From NCBI RefSeq assembly GCF_022376445.1, contig NW_025955102.1, positions 45,482-109,481 of the forward strand: DNA of 64,000 nt. The letters run 5' to 3'. The notes below the pieces were generated by a model. It saw nothing but the letters and a program-made list of their open reading frames with translations, did not search any database and had not been told where the DNA came from. This document shows positions 50,101 to 62,079 of the stretch, piece after piece. Source of the stretch: Fomitopsis serialis. Taxonomy: Eukaryota; Basidiomycota; Agaricomycetes; Polyporales; Fomitopsidaceae. The translations under genes and the position numbers were made by a program. The number at the start of each line of letters is the position of its first letter. Position 1 is the stretch's first letter.

Positions 50101-50584
50101 AAGCGGGCTGATCACCCCGCGCCTGGAGCAGTCCCAGAGGCACGAATCGGCGACGAGCCAATCTGCTTCTGGAAGAGCCTGTCTGAGACGGTGGGCGGGC
50201 CACGAATGAGCAGTGCTTTTCCCCGGCGATGCACGCGCGGCCCGCGGGCAGTTTGGGTCTGGTTCGCAGCGCGCTTCGACTTCTATGTGTCGTCTCGTCG
50301 CGGTGGTGTGCCGTATGCTTACGAGAAACTCCCGCGCGTGTGCAGGTCGGACGGGTCGGTTCGGGCGCAAGGGCATCTCAATAAACTTCGTGCACGACAA
50401 GGGGACCTGGGCGCACATGGAGCAGATCGAGAGCGCGACCGGGAAGCACATCCAGCGGATAGGGACGAACGACCTGGACGAGATGGAGAGGTGAGTGGGC
50501 TTGCGCGTGTTCCTTCGCGCTCGGCGGGGCGCTGACCCGTCTGGACCTTTCATTTTGCAGCAAATGAAGAAGGCCCTGAAGTGA
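47145..50584 (+). CDS. DBP5: DEAD-box RNA helicase Dbp5/DDX19 (mRNA export)
   Basis: An ATP-dependent RNA helicase that strips export factors from mRNPs at the cytoplasmic face of the nuclear pore. The start is [14 protein letters not shown] at 47145. Motifs in order: Q-motif [28 protein letters not shown], Ia [10 protein letters not shown], Ib [56 protein letters not shown] and [15 protein letters not shown]. The C-terminus DLDEME..QMKKALK matches Dbp5/DDX19. Two introns are unusually long (47825-48431 and about 49409-50347); the rest are short. The last junction (about 50487-50490) is in frame with QMKKALK only if one A is restored; otherwise the protein stops at 50567. A similar one-base issue lies at the donor near 47271. 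Orthology is firm. Confidence 0.92.
47825..48431 (+). other. Long intron of DBP5 (607 nt)
   Basis: The donor GTGGGT follows ..NKTQ and the acceptor CCCCAG precedes [12 protein letters not shown]-rich, no protein motif, no obvious snoRNA box pair or terminal repeats by eye. Confidence 0.7.
49409..50347 (+). other. Long intron of DBP5 (about 940 nt)
   Basis: The donor GTGAGT follows ETYIHRIG and the acceptor GTGCAG precedes RTGRFGRKG, splitting motif VI. Open frames inside on both strands (for example 49640-50203 minus) have GC-rich codon bias but no known domain. I regard them as non-coding. Confidence 0.7.
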
Positions 50585-52293
50585 ACTTTGTACCCCGACC
50601 CGACCCACCACGCCTGTACCCTGTAGCTCTCTGTTCGTAATGCGCCCCCTCGCAACGGATACCAACCAATATCGCTGTATACTCGCTCCCTCACGGAATC
50701 CTTTGTATGTAACCGCTATGGTAATCTGTCACGCCCTGGGCGATCAGCGGTGGCACCAGGCATGAGGTGTGTATCGGTCTTCGAGTTGCCCCGAGACTGA
50801 GGTAAACTCATAGTGTGCTGTATATTTGCCTTTTGATTGACGTCCGCGGATATGACGCCAAGCTGCATCTGATCGCGCAGTCCGCGCTGGTCGCGGTCTC
50901 ATGTTGCATGGGCGTGTCGTTTGTCAATTATCGCGCGACATGAAGTGCTCTAACTACGTCTCCGCTGTGCCTCGTGCTGACAGATGAGAAGAAGCGCGTG
51001 TGTATGCACAGCGGGGCCGCTCTCGTGCGGTCGTTCCATTGCTGGTGTGCCGTTCGTGCTGTAGTGGGAACGGTGATGTGAGGATGCTGTCGCCTTCGCA
51101 AGACGGGAGTGTATTCGGGCGCGTCCTGCTTAGTGCGGTATAGCGTCGCACCGTGGCATTATATTCGAGGGGGTGGGGACGAGGCTCGGCAATGTCCAGC
51201 GTGCCTTGTGTTCAGCCTCCGTGGGTTCTTCCGGTGTGCAGCTCGTGGATCCAGCAGCCATGGATCTCGCTGCTGGCGGGCAGGCCTCCGGCCGCGCTGG
51301 AAAAGTCTATATTTCATGCGTGTGAAGCGATGACCGCGCTGACACCCGCACGAGCATGGCCTATCTGGGACGACGGCCTGTGCACAGGAGACGTGCGTGC
51401 CCTCGGTGAATCGCGATGGTTCGAGGGCCGTAATCATTAGATTCTATCACGCCGGATGGCCGCGGGCAATGAGCAGTCTGACGCGTTGAGAGCCAGGTGT
51501 CAGCGCTGCCCTCACGCTCCGTAAGTGGTCCAGGCAAGTCGGTGTGCACCGTGGTGCATCCCAGGCAGTCAATACGACGAAGCACGACAACACCGAGTGG
51601 GAGTGTGTCGGCGCATATTCCTCGTGGAGGCGTGTAAGGTTGATCAACGACCCCGTTCGAGAACGCGCATTGAGTGCTTGCGCTTGCAAATTCTGGTGGC
51701 TATCTTCCTCCAGGGTTCGCCGTCATTACTTCCATGTCGCTCGATGTGGCCAACGTCAGTTTTCATCTCAACTGGCGCACTGCCGCCCATTACGCCTCCA
51801 AGGAGCCGAGCAAATGACAGGGATCATACGCGGCCACTTATGTGCGCCACCATTGACCGGTCCCTGAGTGCACCTTACCATCTGCCCGTCGCGCACGAAC
51901 AACCTCCATCCCGAACCCTGCGCGTACTCCTCCCACTGACGTACTGGCCGAAGCCGCTCCCGATTGCGGATCATTAAGAACCTGGATAGAGATTCTCGAA
52001 CCAATGTCAAGTTCATGAGGGGTGAGAAGCTAGAGCAGATTCGCGAACCCTGTCATGCACACCACGTTCCTTTCCGCTCATCCTGTGCAAATGAGATCTC
52101 ACGGGAAGCCGAGAGCAGTCAAATATTGTGCTTATGGGCGCACACGGACGTGCTGTCCCTTGGTGACCTGTTTAAAGAGCGGAGGATGCATAAAAGCCGT
52201 CTAAACATAGGGATCGTGAACTTACTACCCTCCGCACTCGTCCCCGATCACACCCTGCCCAATAATCTCATTCTTCCTTCCAAGAACACGGCC
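50585..52293. other. Gene-free stretch between DBP5 and the orphan gene
   Basis: 1.7 kb containing the DBP5 3' end and the promoter of the next gene. Frames at 51109-51977 overlap on both strands without motifs. An open frame continues upstream of the orphan's chosen start to 51964, but the family-like sequence begins only at 52294. Confidence 0.5.
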
Positions 52294-52856
52294 ATGGCGA
52301 TCCTCCCCACGTTCTATGCATGGTCCAGAGAACACATCCAGCGTGTTTTCGAGGCCAAGACATCAGCAGATTGCCTTCGAGCTCTCGACGACACGTTTGC
52401 GCAGAACATCGAGCTGACGCTCAACGGCTCCCCAATACCACGCACGTATCTCCAATCCGCCATCATGGGAATGGTGGAGAGTTCTGGATTTCGTCTGTCG
52501 GTGGAGTGGTTAAACGCGGTCGAAGCGCCACGCGACGAGTCCTACAGAGTAAGCACGACCGCGTTGCTGAGGTACTTGAACATCCCTGACCACGCTCTTC
52601 ACTTAGAGTGGCGCACTGGGAGGATACTACGTCATTCGCAATCTCCGCAGACAGTCGCCCGACTCAACGACACACATGCTATATGAACGACACAAGTCTA
52701 TCAATGTCATGTGAGCTTCTTCATCGTACGAACAGAGGATAAGCTCACTGATTCTACCTTTTCAGCATCGAGTCCGAGTCGTCAGATCCCTACGTCGACA
52801 GTCGGCGCATCGTAAAATTGGCTCTTGTAGCCACGGACAAGCCTATGCACACATAG
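52294..52856 (+). CDS. Small conserved Agaricomycete protein of unknown function
   Basis: Three exons, 52294-52548, 52607-52710 and 52766-52856, give about 149 residues. The start is MAILPTFYAWSREHIQRVFE. Then come DCLRALDDTFAQNIELTLNG, SGFRLSVEWLNAVEAPRDES, GALGGYYVIRNLRRQSPDST, ERHKSINVIIESESSDPYVD and SRRIVKLALVATDKPMHT. All junctions are GT..AG and keep frame, and there is no signal peptide or membrane segment. The style (alpha/beta, cone-shaped NTF2-like ligand fold with ...LNG.. and SRRIVKL) recalls a recurrent basidiomycete hypothetical family, from memory. The NTF2-like idea is inference and no catalytic residues can be assigned. Confidence 0.75.
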
Positions 52857-55800
52857 TTAGACATAGAAGCCATCGCTGCTAGGGCGTCAGGCCGTAACTT
52901 ATTCCACGCACATCCTAAACACTGTATAATCAGCTGTAGTTGTACTTTTCGCCTTTACCATGTACCGTCACCTACGTCGTCAGGTTATTACTCACGGACG
53001 AGTCTGAGGCTTCCCTGTAGGCTCGTTCCGTAACACTCGATTTTACGGTAAATCATTCGCCCAATCAATTCCCGGGCATTGGCGACGCGGGCTTCGTTCT
53101 ATTTGGTGTACACGGTCCGAAGTCGGGGGAATGAGACCGTGCTATTTTCTCGACCACGCACGTCTCTGTGTGCTCGCAATGATCGCGCGCGAAGTCCAGC
53201 TCACTTGTGAGCACGTGGGCGAATTGGGCTTGAGATGCAGGTTGTGCCGTCGAGGATCACTCTTCCGGAAGAAATTAGACTCGAGATTAGCACTTCGGTG
53301 CCAGGCCACGAGCCTGGGCGGGTTGCTCATCTATATTTGGACAGTGCGTCACAAATATGCTGTGTGGAGACTAGCACTGCGGAGGCTCCTAAGCATATGC
53401 AACTCGAGGCCACTTGGGTACATGAGCAATCGTACTCACCATAAGATGTGTCCGCTGCCGTAGCTTACTCGAAAACGATAGGCACGAGGAGCGGAGCTTT
53501 GACTGGCAGCTTCTGCTGATAAGCTTCTCCTTCGTGGCGGCCTGATTATGCGGAAGACTTACGGCAGATCCGTGCCCTGATCGAGAAGTGTGAGACTCAT
53601 CCGGGCTGGTAGGCCGAACTTACCCCAAGCGACTGAAGGCAGTCAGTGAGAAAGGCATCTGGCTATTGAGACAGTGGAAAGAAGTGCCGACTGTGAAATA
53701 TTCGCTTGCGAGATGCTGTACTTGTCGTAAAGACGCGGAATGCCGCGACTTGACCGTCTTTGGCGCGGACAATTCGTGTTCTCCGTATCCACCTCAACAG
53801 CGTGCGGTGTGCCTCTGGACTACTGTTGCGGAGAGGCAGCAGAAGCATATACCTTCTGTTATTCCGAATCAGCGTCGTCTGGGGGTAGGTCTGGAGCACA
53901 TCCTCCTGGTGGCTTCTTTTTACCTCCGTTGTATTCACTATAAAGAGGGTGGGCTGGAACAAGCCGAGCCAAGACTCACGCTACCGCTCGACTTCATACA
54001 TGGCAGAAGAGAACGACATGCACGGTCGCGTTAGGAACCACTTTTGCCGTTCTGCTTGTGCGTCGAGAAGTTATTCTGATAGTAGTGCTGTCGGGTGCCC
54101 CATTCAGTGGCCTTCAGTGACATATACGTGTGCAGACGCACCGAAGACAAGGCAGCACCGCCAGGGATGTGGTATGCTTCTGCTCCTCTCGACTGAATTG
54201 ATAGTAGAGGATTGACATCCTGGGAATTGCCTACGTGGCAAACTGTCCGTAAAACTACCGATGCTTCCGACGCTGAGTGCAATTTCAACGTTAACGGCGC
54301 TCCGCAGACACTCCCAACGACCCCAATTTCATACGACTGTGGGTCTGCAGACTATCCATTCGATCATGAGTCGGAGGGTGTCGTCGGTTCGTGCTGGTTT
54401 GAAATTGTTCCATGCATTGCGGTGGTCTTCATAACGAGCTTGAAAGCAGTTGGCGAATTCTCTCAGAGTGCTGTATCCGGGTTTTCCCATCAATCACGAT
54501 CTGACGTTCTGTGCATAAGCCTGTGATATTCAGAAACCTGAGATATTGACTGACAGTGACTACTGGCGCGCGTATAATCAGTCAAATATCACGACGAATC
54601 GATTGTGCACTACGCACCCAGAGTCTAAATATAATTTTAAGTGATACTGGTTCACCGAGGCTGTTAACAGTATAGGCGTCGTTCGTGAAGCAGGAGACGC
54701 GCGAGATGTCCCTTCAACCTATGTCCACGATAGATCCTTAGTCAGAGCAGCTTATGTACGAGTTGAACCCACGATGATGGATACTCATCATATCGGGTTG
54801 GGCATTCGCGGCAGAACACTGAACACCGCGCGTCGCTCAGACTTCTTCACTAAGCGATGGGTTCAGGAGCTTCATGCCGTTGGCGCTCGTCAATTGCAAA
54901 GTTCACCTGGAAGCGGGTAATCATACCATTTTGCCGTCCATCGTAGGACACACAGTTCCTGTGATCCGGCAGACCAACCTGGAGCTTCATTGTATCTTCG
55001 AGTTCATCAGACTTCTGACATGGGCATTCAAACAAGGCGGCCGGATGCACAATATGTATGACGGCAGTCAGCATGAGAAGTATCTCCAAGACAAATGACT
55101 TGCCTGCACACGTTCGGAATTCGATGGCGATGTCAAGCTCGCCACTAGCGCACCGAAAGGGGATAAACTGACTTAAATGACCAGAGATGATGCAGGTAAG
55201 CGAATCGCCAAATTTTTGAACAGTCATATTGTGTCCGGTCACAACGATGATATCGAAAGAGAACGCACGAACTGACTGGGTGACGGCCACTGACCAGAAT
55301 GTACAGGACACGGCGCATGACAATAGTCAATTAAGTTTCTGCGATATCAGTAAGTCAGTATCACGTCTTTACCTGTCTTGAAATATACCATTGAAGTAAC
55401 GGGGTACAAGCGATGTACCTACAATACATTTCGGTGCCGTATCTGGCTGCGTTCATGTTGGAGCGGCACTGCACAGGGTTGAATGCAAGGAAGCAGGAGA
55501 GCACCTATACAGATTAGCTAGATGCGTCCGTGCCAATGCCATAAATAACTTCAAACCTTGTGCGAAACGCCGAGCACGGCCATCTTCTGGACTCGATGCT
55601 GGGTCATGCGCGATGGCAGTTATCATAAAGCGTGGTGGCCGCATGTGAAAGGGAGGAACACTATGCGCACCGAGTTTTTCTATCACATCAAAGGCTGTCT
55701 CCTGTTGCCCGTCCGTCGCAATCGAGGTGCACACTACGTGTATACTCACTGAGGTCGATTCTTGGGGGTGACAATCACAATTCGTTTTGTCCATGACATG

Positions 55801-56953
55801 AGGCAAGAGGAGCGAAAGCGTCAAGCTGTAGGACCGGAACGCCGCGCCGAACAGACGGTGACACTACCTACGATTGAGTTTGCGCAGTACTATTGACACC
55901 AAAAGTTCGACGAAGATCAAGCATGCTGTTAAAGGCCCTGCGACAGCCGGAGCCTCGGGCTCGTATTGGAGCGGCTGCACAGATTAGAGTGAGATGGTCC
56001 GCCGAAAACATACTCCAAAAGTGCATGGGTTGACCTACAGGTCCTCACGCTAGAAGCTACGTGATCTATCAAACCTCATTCCAAGTTTTATGCACGCGCA
56101 ACATGGTCGCACTGATGACCTGGAACATGAGTTGCCAGATAACTAGTGAAATCACGTTGCTGACCTGAATAAACGACCACTTCCGGTTCTCTGACTCCGC
56201 GCTTGTAGTAGTCCTGCGTTTGCAAGCATAACAAGCATGAGACAATTTCTGATCCACGATAACTTGACGCTGCGCCGAAGCGGAGACGGAGACCTTGTCA
56301 GTCATTCAGTTATCTGCAATGACCACTCTCCGTGGAACGGAACCCAGCCTGCTGGCAACCCGATGACGAACAACAAGAGTTTATCAAGCATGGCCAATTT
56401 GTCGGTCTTAAAACGTATCATACTGCCGGCGCTCCTACCAGTAATTCTCCTACCTCCTTCCGATAGTGACGGAGGACAGATGCGGCAGGCGCTTCATCTT
56501 GGCGTTGACGCTCCTTGCAGCTTGATTCTGGAGAACTCATGTCCGCTTGTCATGACAGCACACGAGGCAAGGTATGCGTCTTGGCGCGGGCGAGCGTCCG
56601 GAAATCACCTGCAGTGCAGAAGGTGATTTCAGAAGTATTGAAACGTCAACAAAGCTAGAGTAATTACGAAGTCTTGTGTCCAGACGTAACTCACCTTGTT
56701 GAAAGGTCGGGTGCGAGCGCGCATCTGTATGATCTTCCATAAAGCTCGACACAGTTTCAAATGAAAGCCTAAAGGGACTCACGAACTCCCTCGGGCATCG
56801 ATAACGCTAAGCTGCTCCATCCCTACATTCATCGCATTCAGGTCGGGCGTATGGCCGACTCGTGGTTGCATGAGAGGGACTGAAGTCGGTCGTTTAAGTT
56901 TGGTTAGCTATGCAACAGGCTCAGCGGATAGGCATAGTGATGGAAGTGGTTTG
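52857..56953. other. 4.1 kb without a supported gene
   Basis: Several short frames have hydrophobic stretches on the minus strand (IQVSNVISLVIWQLMFQVIS near 56130; LEILLMLTAVIHIV near 55040). They cannot be joined into a recognisable protein. No mobile-element hallmark is visible. Confidence 0.45.
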
Positions 56954-58195
56954 TTACAATAGCAGAATAGCGACGGACAACGAATATGAGATCGACAAGA
57001 AGAAAACGGACAAGAACGAAGCAAGACGCTCCTGGACGTTGGTCAGGCAGATGGACGCAAAAAGGCCAATAGAGACAGTCCCGGGACGTCTACGTTCTGT
57101 CTTTGTCTGGAATGTAGTCAGTTCCTTGGCGTCATAGACCGAAGATGATGGGACGTACAGCTCCCGCACTGAATACATGAGCCGGAGACGAGTTAATGTC
57201 GAATCATAACAGGCATATTCGACGCGGTGAAGAGACGCACCCCTGATGACAAAATTCGCGAGCACGGCCACGAAGAGCAATACGCTGATTATGACAGGGC
57301 CAAGGATTTGGTCTGCAGGACACATTTGACGGTGAGAACTAAACCAATCTGCTTGTACAAAGCGAAGATAATTTACCGAAAGACCCTGGATCCCGCTTCT
57401 GGATTAAGGTGATCCTATGCTGATATATGGCATAACCGTACACCTGGGTTCACCACCGTTGAACGGCGCATACTGGGAGTCTGACAGCTTTTCAAATCTT
57501 ACCAAGATACCGATACTCATGCCAGCGTACGCGTACGCAAAGTATCGTGACACATCGTCCTTCGAGGCGTTGAAGAGCGCAAGAGCCAGGGTTCCGATGA
57601 GAACAGACATGTTCAAATATGCAATCCACGCTATATATCATTAATTCCAAGTTGTCCAGACGCATATAACATGGCCTAGGCACTCACTCCTCTCATTCGC
57701 AAACCAGACCTTTCCTTCGACCTTGATAGGTGTAGCGATTTTCTTGGGGACCCTCACTTGGGGTGGTACGCTATTGATAGCATGGTAGTCCCGCACCGTG
57801 GGCATTTGCCCATGCTCATCGCTCTCCGCCTCCGGAACATTGTCGTTACGAGTGTAGCGCGGTCTCCTGCGTAGCGTTTTCTTCGGAAGCGAGGCTAGAG
57901 CCGAGGGTGAGAACGGCGAGAGTATGTCCGACATTGCGTGCCATGACCGCCTCAGTAGGGAGCCCCGATGCTCGCTGTTGCCGTTGAGGTTTCGCGCGGC
58001 TGCTCCAGAGTCCATGATGTTTGGCAGTGAGTCGAAGAAGGTTGCACAAGCCTGAGCTTGAAGGCCTAAAGCCTCGAGTTGGCCTCGAGTGTGGGCGAGC
58101 CAAGGCGTCCTCGGTGTGACAGTGGCGTAGGGCTTATGCACGTGCGTTTCCGGCGCTAGTTCGTCGACGCTTCGAGCTGAGGGTGTATGAGGCAT
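56954..58195 (-). CDS. VTC1-like vacuolar transporter chaperone subunit
   Basis: A small membrane subunit of the VTC complex, which makes polyphosphate at the vacuole. Exons 57688-58195, 57503-57630, 57377-57443 and 57241-57312 join perfectly. The N-terminal extension of about 150 residues (MPHTPSARSVDELAPETHV.., WLAHTRGQLEALGL, MDSGAAARNLN) precedes the core VPKKIATPIKVEGKVWFANE and RTWIAYLNMSVLIGTLALAL. After that come KDDVSRYFAYAYAGMSIGIL (helix 2), VYGYAIYQHRITLIQKRDPG, DQILGPVIISVLLFVAVLAN and FVIR (helix 3). This three-helix DUF202-type unit is the VTC1 signature. A fifth exon from 57168 (VRELYVPSSSVYDAKEL..) stays open to 56954, but the true end may be earlier. It lacks SPX and catalytic polymerase domains. 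Confidence 0.85.
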
Positions 58196-58402
58196 CTCGT
58201 ACGTGTGTGTGAGTTATGTACAGGAAAGATTCAATTGCTCAAAGCTTCGCAATGCGCTATATATTTTGTCGGGTCGACCGGTATGCAGCAAGTGTGATCC
58301 ATCATTGCCAGTGGGCGGTAAAGCTGTAGTTTTTGGTGACCACGACGACTTGTGCAGTGGCGCCGAGTACTATTTTTACTCGCAAGGATTAGGGGGTCGT
58401 TA

Positions 58403-58434
58403 AACGTTTCGGAACGTTTGAACGTTTGAACGTC
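58403..58434. repeat. Short array of AACGTT-type repeats
   Basis: AACGTT appears three times at 58403-58426, followed by AACGTC, between the terpene synthase stop and the VTC1 start. It could be a transcription factor site cluster for VTC1, which is transcribed away from it, or chance. Confidence 0.4.
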
Positions 58435-58621
58435 GAGTCTCAGTTACCTGTTGCGGCAGAAGGATACTAGGCACCACGCAATTCTGACGGTCTCTATGAG
58501 CATAAACGTAGAAGACGTGGCTCCGAATAGCGATGTTAACACAACGAGCATGGAATCACGAACAAGCACGCTACGCCGGAACGGCGCTTGGGTCGGAGGG
58601 AAAACCTATTTCATTTGAGTG

Positions 58622-59778
58622 TTAGTTTATGCACACGAGTGTATGAAAAAATCGAACCTTAACAATCATACTCTCCACGCCTGGGATATATTCAACTACA
58701 CGGGTGCGCCTCACTTCCTCCCTCTGAACACCGAAGTAACGCGGCGTGTCAAAGCTCCATTCGCAGTTGCCTACCACCCAGCTCTCCATGGCCATCACAA
58801 ACTTCGCGACGATTGCATCCCTCTGAGGGCCCCAGGACGGCAGGCGAAGCTTATCGGCTTCAAAGCTGTCCACGAGCTGTTTGAAACGCAGGCCGACATG
58901 ATCTGCTGCGGTTTGGAGGTCGCAGTGCTGGGATTCCATCACGACAGTGACGACATTGTTCCCGTGTGCCCCATTGCTTGCTCCATGTTGTAGGAGTAGA
59001 GATCCTGTCGTTGAACCAGTCTCAGCGGGCAGGTCGCCTTCAGCCTAAAAATTCACTCACATTCGATAGCCACACCATGTCGACCGCAGCGAGGTGTAGG
59101 CGTATCATAACAGGGTGTTCGAAGATCTCGTCAGGGAGATCAAGACCGAAGATGAACCCGAACAATCCGAAACAAACTCGAACGGCGCTGTTCTCTCTGC
59201 GAGCGTTGATATACGCCTCTGGATCAAGGACTTTGTTATGCTCGCGAAGTCCCGCCTCGGCAGTTACCGCGTTCACGTAGTCTTCACAGTGCCTGAGCAA
59301 TCGACCGTAACATGCAGGTACGTCCGATTGAACCAGCTTCTCGCGGAGCCTGTGATAGGCTTGTCGGTGAGAAATTAGACACAGGATAACACTGTCCTTA
59401 CTGCTTTGTCATCTGAGCGAGAGCTGACCCATCTTGCCAATCAGGGTCACGAAGGGCGTCCAGAAAGGCGTGTCCAGTCTTGTCCGCATCCTTTCCGTTT
59501 TGATCATCGCTGACTTCGTCAATGACAAACAAGATATTGATCATGTCCATCGCGATGCGCAGCTCTTCATAGCCGGCGTAGGGGAAGGCATGAGCACTGA
59601 GGAGTTCGTTACCTCCTTGCTGGAAGAAGGCGCGCTTGCGCTCGGGTACAACCCAATAGCTGTTGACCCAGGCCGAGGATGCCTTAGCCGCACGCTCGTA
59701 GTGGGGATTGAAGGAATGTTTGAACGGTAAAACGAACATGAGGTCAGGTAGGATGAAGGAATCTGGGATGGTAGCCAT
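58622..59778 (-). CDS. Sesquiterpene synthase (class I terpene cyclase)
   Basis: Converts farnesyl diphosphate to a cyclic sesquiterpene with Mg2+. The start ATG at 59778 reads [19 protein letters not shown]. The first metal motif is [12 protein letters not shown] (acidic DExxD), followed by [11 protein letters not shown] and LAQMTK. Exon 2 carries [38 protein letters not shown] and VDMVWLSN. After an intron the second metal motif is [13 protein letters not shown] (NDxxSxxxE), then [35 protein letters not shown] and a C-terminal RTRVVEY with stop at 58622. Two problems remain: one base is missing at 58961-58963 (CCC on plus, GGG in the gene), and the exon 1-2 junction (about 59360-59402) does not keep frame by simple GT..AG splicing. 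The product cannot be predicted. Family call firm. Confidence 0.87.
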
Positions 59779-62079
59779 GTTGTAGCGGAGATACCGTGCC
59801 ACCTGGGACCGCGGATGAGTCAGGAGCAACGGGGCGAGGAGTGCTGCGAGACCACATACTCATTATATAGTATCGTGCAGCGCATTTCTTGTTTTTGGAA
59901 ATCTGTGTCATCTCATTTTCCAGCCAGATACGACGGTCCTAACCTTCTTGGTATCATACCCCGATTATGGATGGACATCATGCTACGTGCGTGCCTGGCA
60001 CTAGTCAAACCGCTAACGGGACGTACTGTAAAGTAGCACTGCATACCTTGGTCAGTGCTGTGGCGGTCTGCATTGCGTGCTTTGTGAGGGGGTGGAGTGC
60101 ATTTCTCAGCGACAGCCAATCCGGCCCTAGGGAGCCTGGAGATATGGAGAGATGAACGAGTAATACAGTCAGTGAAAATAGAGAACCGACGGGGTGCTGG
60201 ATATACACAGTACCAGCAACGACAGTGTCCGAAACCACGGCTTGTAGGTCTCGCAATTGGTATGCTGCCCCGGACGGTGGTTGCGAACTTGAAGATCGGA
60301 TTCAGCGATAATCTGAAACTGAATGAGTACGAGAGTCATAACGTTATCGTTGAGCTGTCCCACAGAGTAAGCAATGAGAGACATCATATGCAGATGCCAG
60401 CCGGAGGAGCCAATTGGTTGTGCTTATTCGACACGGGGTTCGTGTAGCTACCGACTATGCGTGCATGATGTCCCGGTCTTCGGCCGTGTGCGTTAGTTGT
60501 GCCAAGGAGCATAAGAATGAACCTCGGAGTCATTAGTTAGTTGCAGCGCTTGGATCACGACCGGACTCGGAGGGCATACCTTGAAATGACGGTGTGATAG
60601 ATCTGTAACGGAGCCCTCGCATGCGCCTGAGTGGCATGCACTGGCAGCGCTGCAACGCGTGATAGAATGTTAATGCACGATACCAGGGAATTCTAGGATA
60701 AGACCAACAGTGATACATCATGCTCCACATCAACACTGACCTTGCGTTTTGACGGCAGTACATTGCTTCGAAGCTGGTAGTGGGACATGTGCTCACAGAC
60801 TCCGTCGGTCGTTCAACCTAGGACCATTGAGAGACGCGCACCGGATTCACACTTACTTATATCCGACACTGTGCTTGTGGTCTGTGTCACGTTCTGGATT
60901 GGACGGTGGCAAGGGAAAGCATCATCGGCGTTCCATGCCCGATCCTATCGGTCCGCAACAACTTCACTTCATAGGCGGAGTCAAGTTTGTCTCCATCGTG
61001 AACTACAAAAGCAGGAGAACGTCTGTGTCAGGGCACGCTGGCATTACCCCTCGAGACTTACTGACAAGGTGCCCCTATGGCTAAGACACAATCTTGTGCT
61101 CTCGTCACTCGTGAAACACCCGAAAAAGCTGCCTATCTTAACGATGGTATGGATTGCAATTGGCACTGAACGCAGATGCACAGCTCGAAGCCCGTACAAT
61201 CAGCCATGTGCGCAACTAAAATGCTTAGCCAGACGTGTGCTGCGCGTCCGATACCGCCGAGGAATGCAGAGAGATCGTTGGCAGGTCTCCCAGGTCAGAA
61301 GTTTTGATCAGAGATGTTCAATATATTGTACCGACCTGCGTCTTGACTCCGCGAGACTCTAGCGTGGAGTGTGAACTGTTGGGCTGTTGCCTTCGCCCCG
61401 TAGACATCGACAGCGTCCACGTCGCACACCGACTGCTAGAAGCCATCAGCTTGAGTCCATATCGGAGTAGATGAACGGCACCAGTCCCCGGGAGGGAAAA
61501 CAGCGATGTGAGGAGCGAAGTACAGTGAACTGGAATGGTCTGGCGAACGCGTGAGAGTAGGTAATTGAGCTACGTACTAGTACATTGCGGCGACACAATT
61601 GCAAATTCTCACGGTACCACTCCGTATAATCACGTACCTTCCCTCCACACTGTCACATCCACGCGCACGATCATATCCCGCTCTGGATTGAGCTCCTGCA
61701 GGTAACTTATTGCAAGCAACGGGTTACATGACTGTAGCAAAATCCCAGCGTCGTCTCCTGTACGTACCATCGCAACTCGTACGTCGCATGACACATGCAC
61801 AGGTCCGTGTCGTGACGCCGTACTAGAGGCTCATGTACATGATGTGGGCCACCGCTGGCGCCAAACCCTTCCGAGTAGGGCGCTCGGATCGGCACAGTCA
61901 CTCACTGCCCCAGACGACGTACTTTACGTCTTGGTGGGGTATGACAGTGATGGACACGGATGGGTACGAGGTACTGTAAGTCCGTCTCCCCAAACGATTG
62001 TCGCGCACAGCCACTGATATACAGTCAGTTAGACGAGTTGGCGACACTCCGATGAGGAGTCGGCGTAATTTCAAGGATC
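59779..62079. other. 2.3 kb without a supported gene
   Basis: The terpene synthase promoter must lie within the first few hundred bases. Other short frames (for example 60749-61362 plus) are motif-free and overlap one another. No repeat with other parts of the window was noticed before about 62080. Confidence 0.5.

Noticed and set aside
49640..50694. Minus-strand frames of 187 and 281 codons
   Set aside because: They lie within a DBP5 intron and its flanking exon, are arginine-rich and match no family.
55000..56305. Hydrophobic minus-strand frames as a receptor gene
   Set aside because: The segments could not be joined with plausible introns and show no family signature.
23422..59778. P450 and terpene synthase as one biosynthetic cluster
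   Set aside because: They are about 33 kb apart with FAS, NMNAT, DBP5 and VTC1 between, and no other tailoring gene is present.
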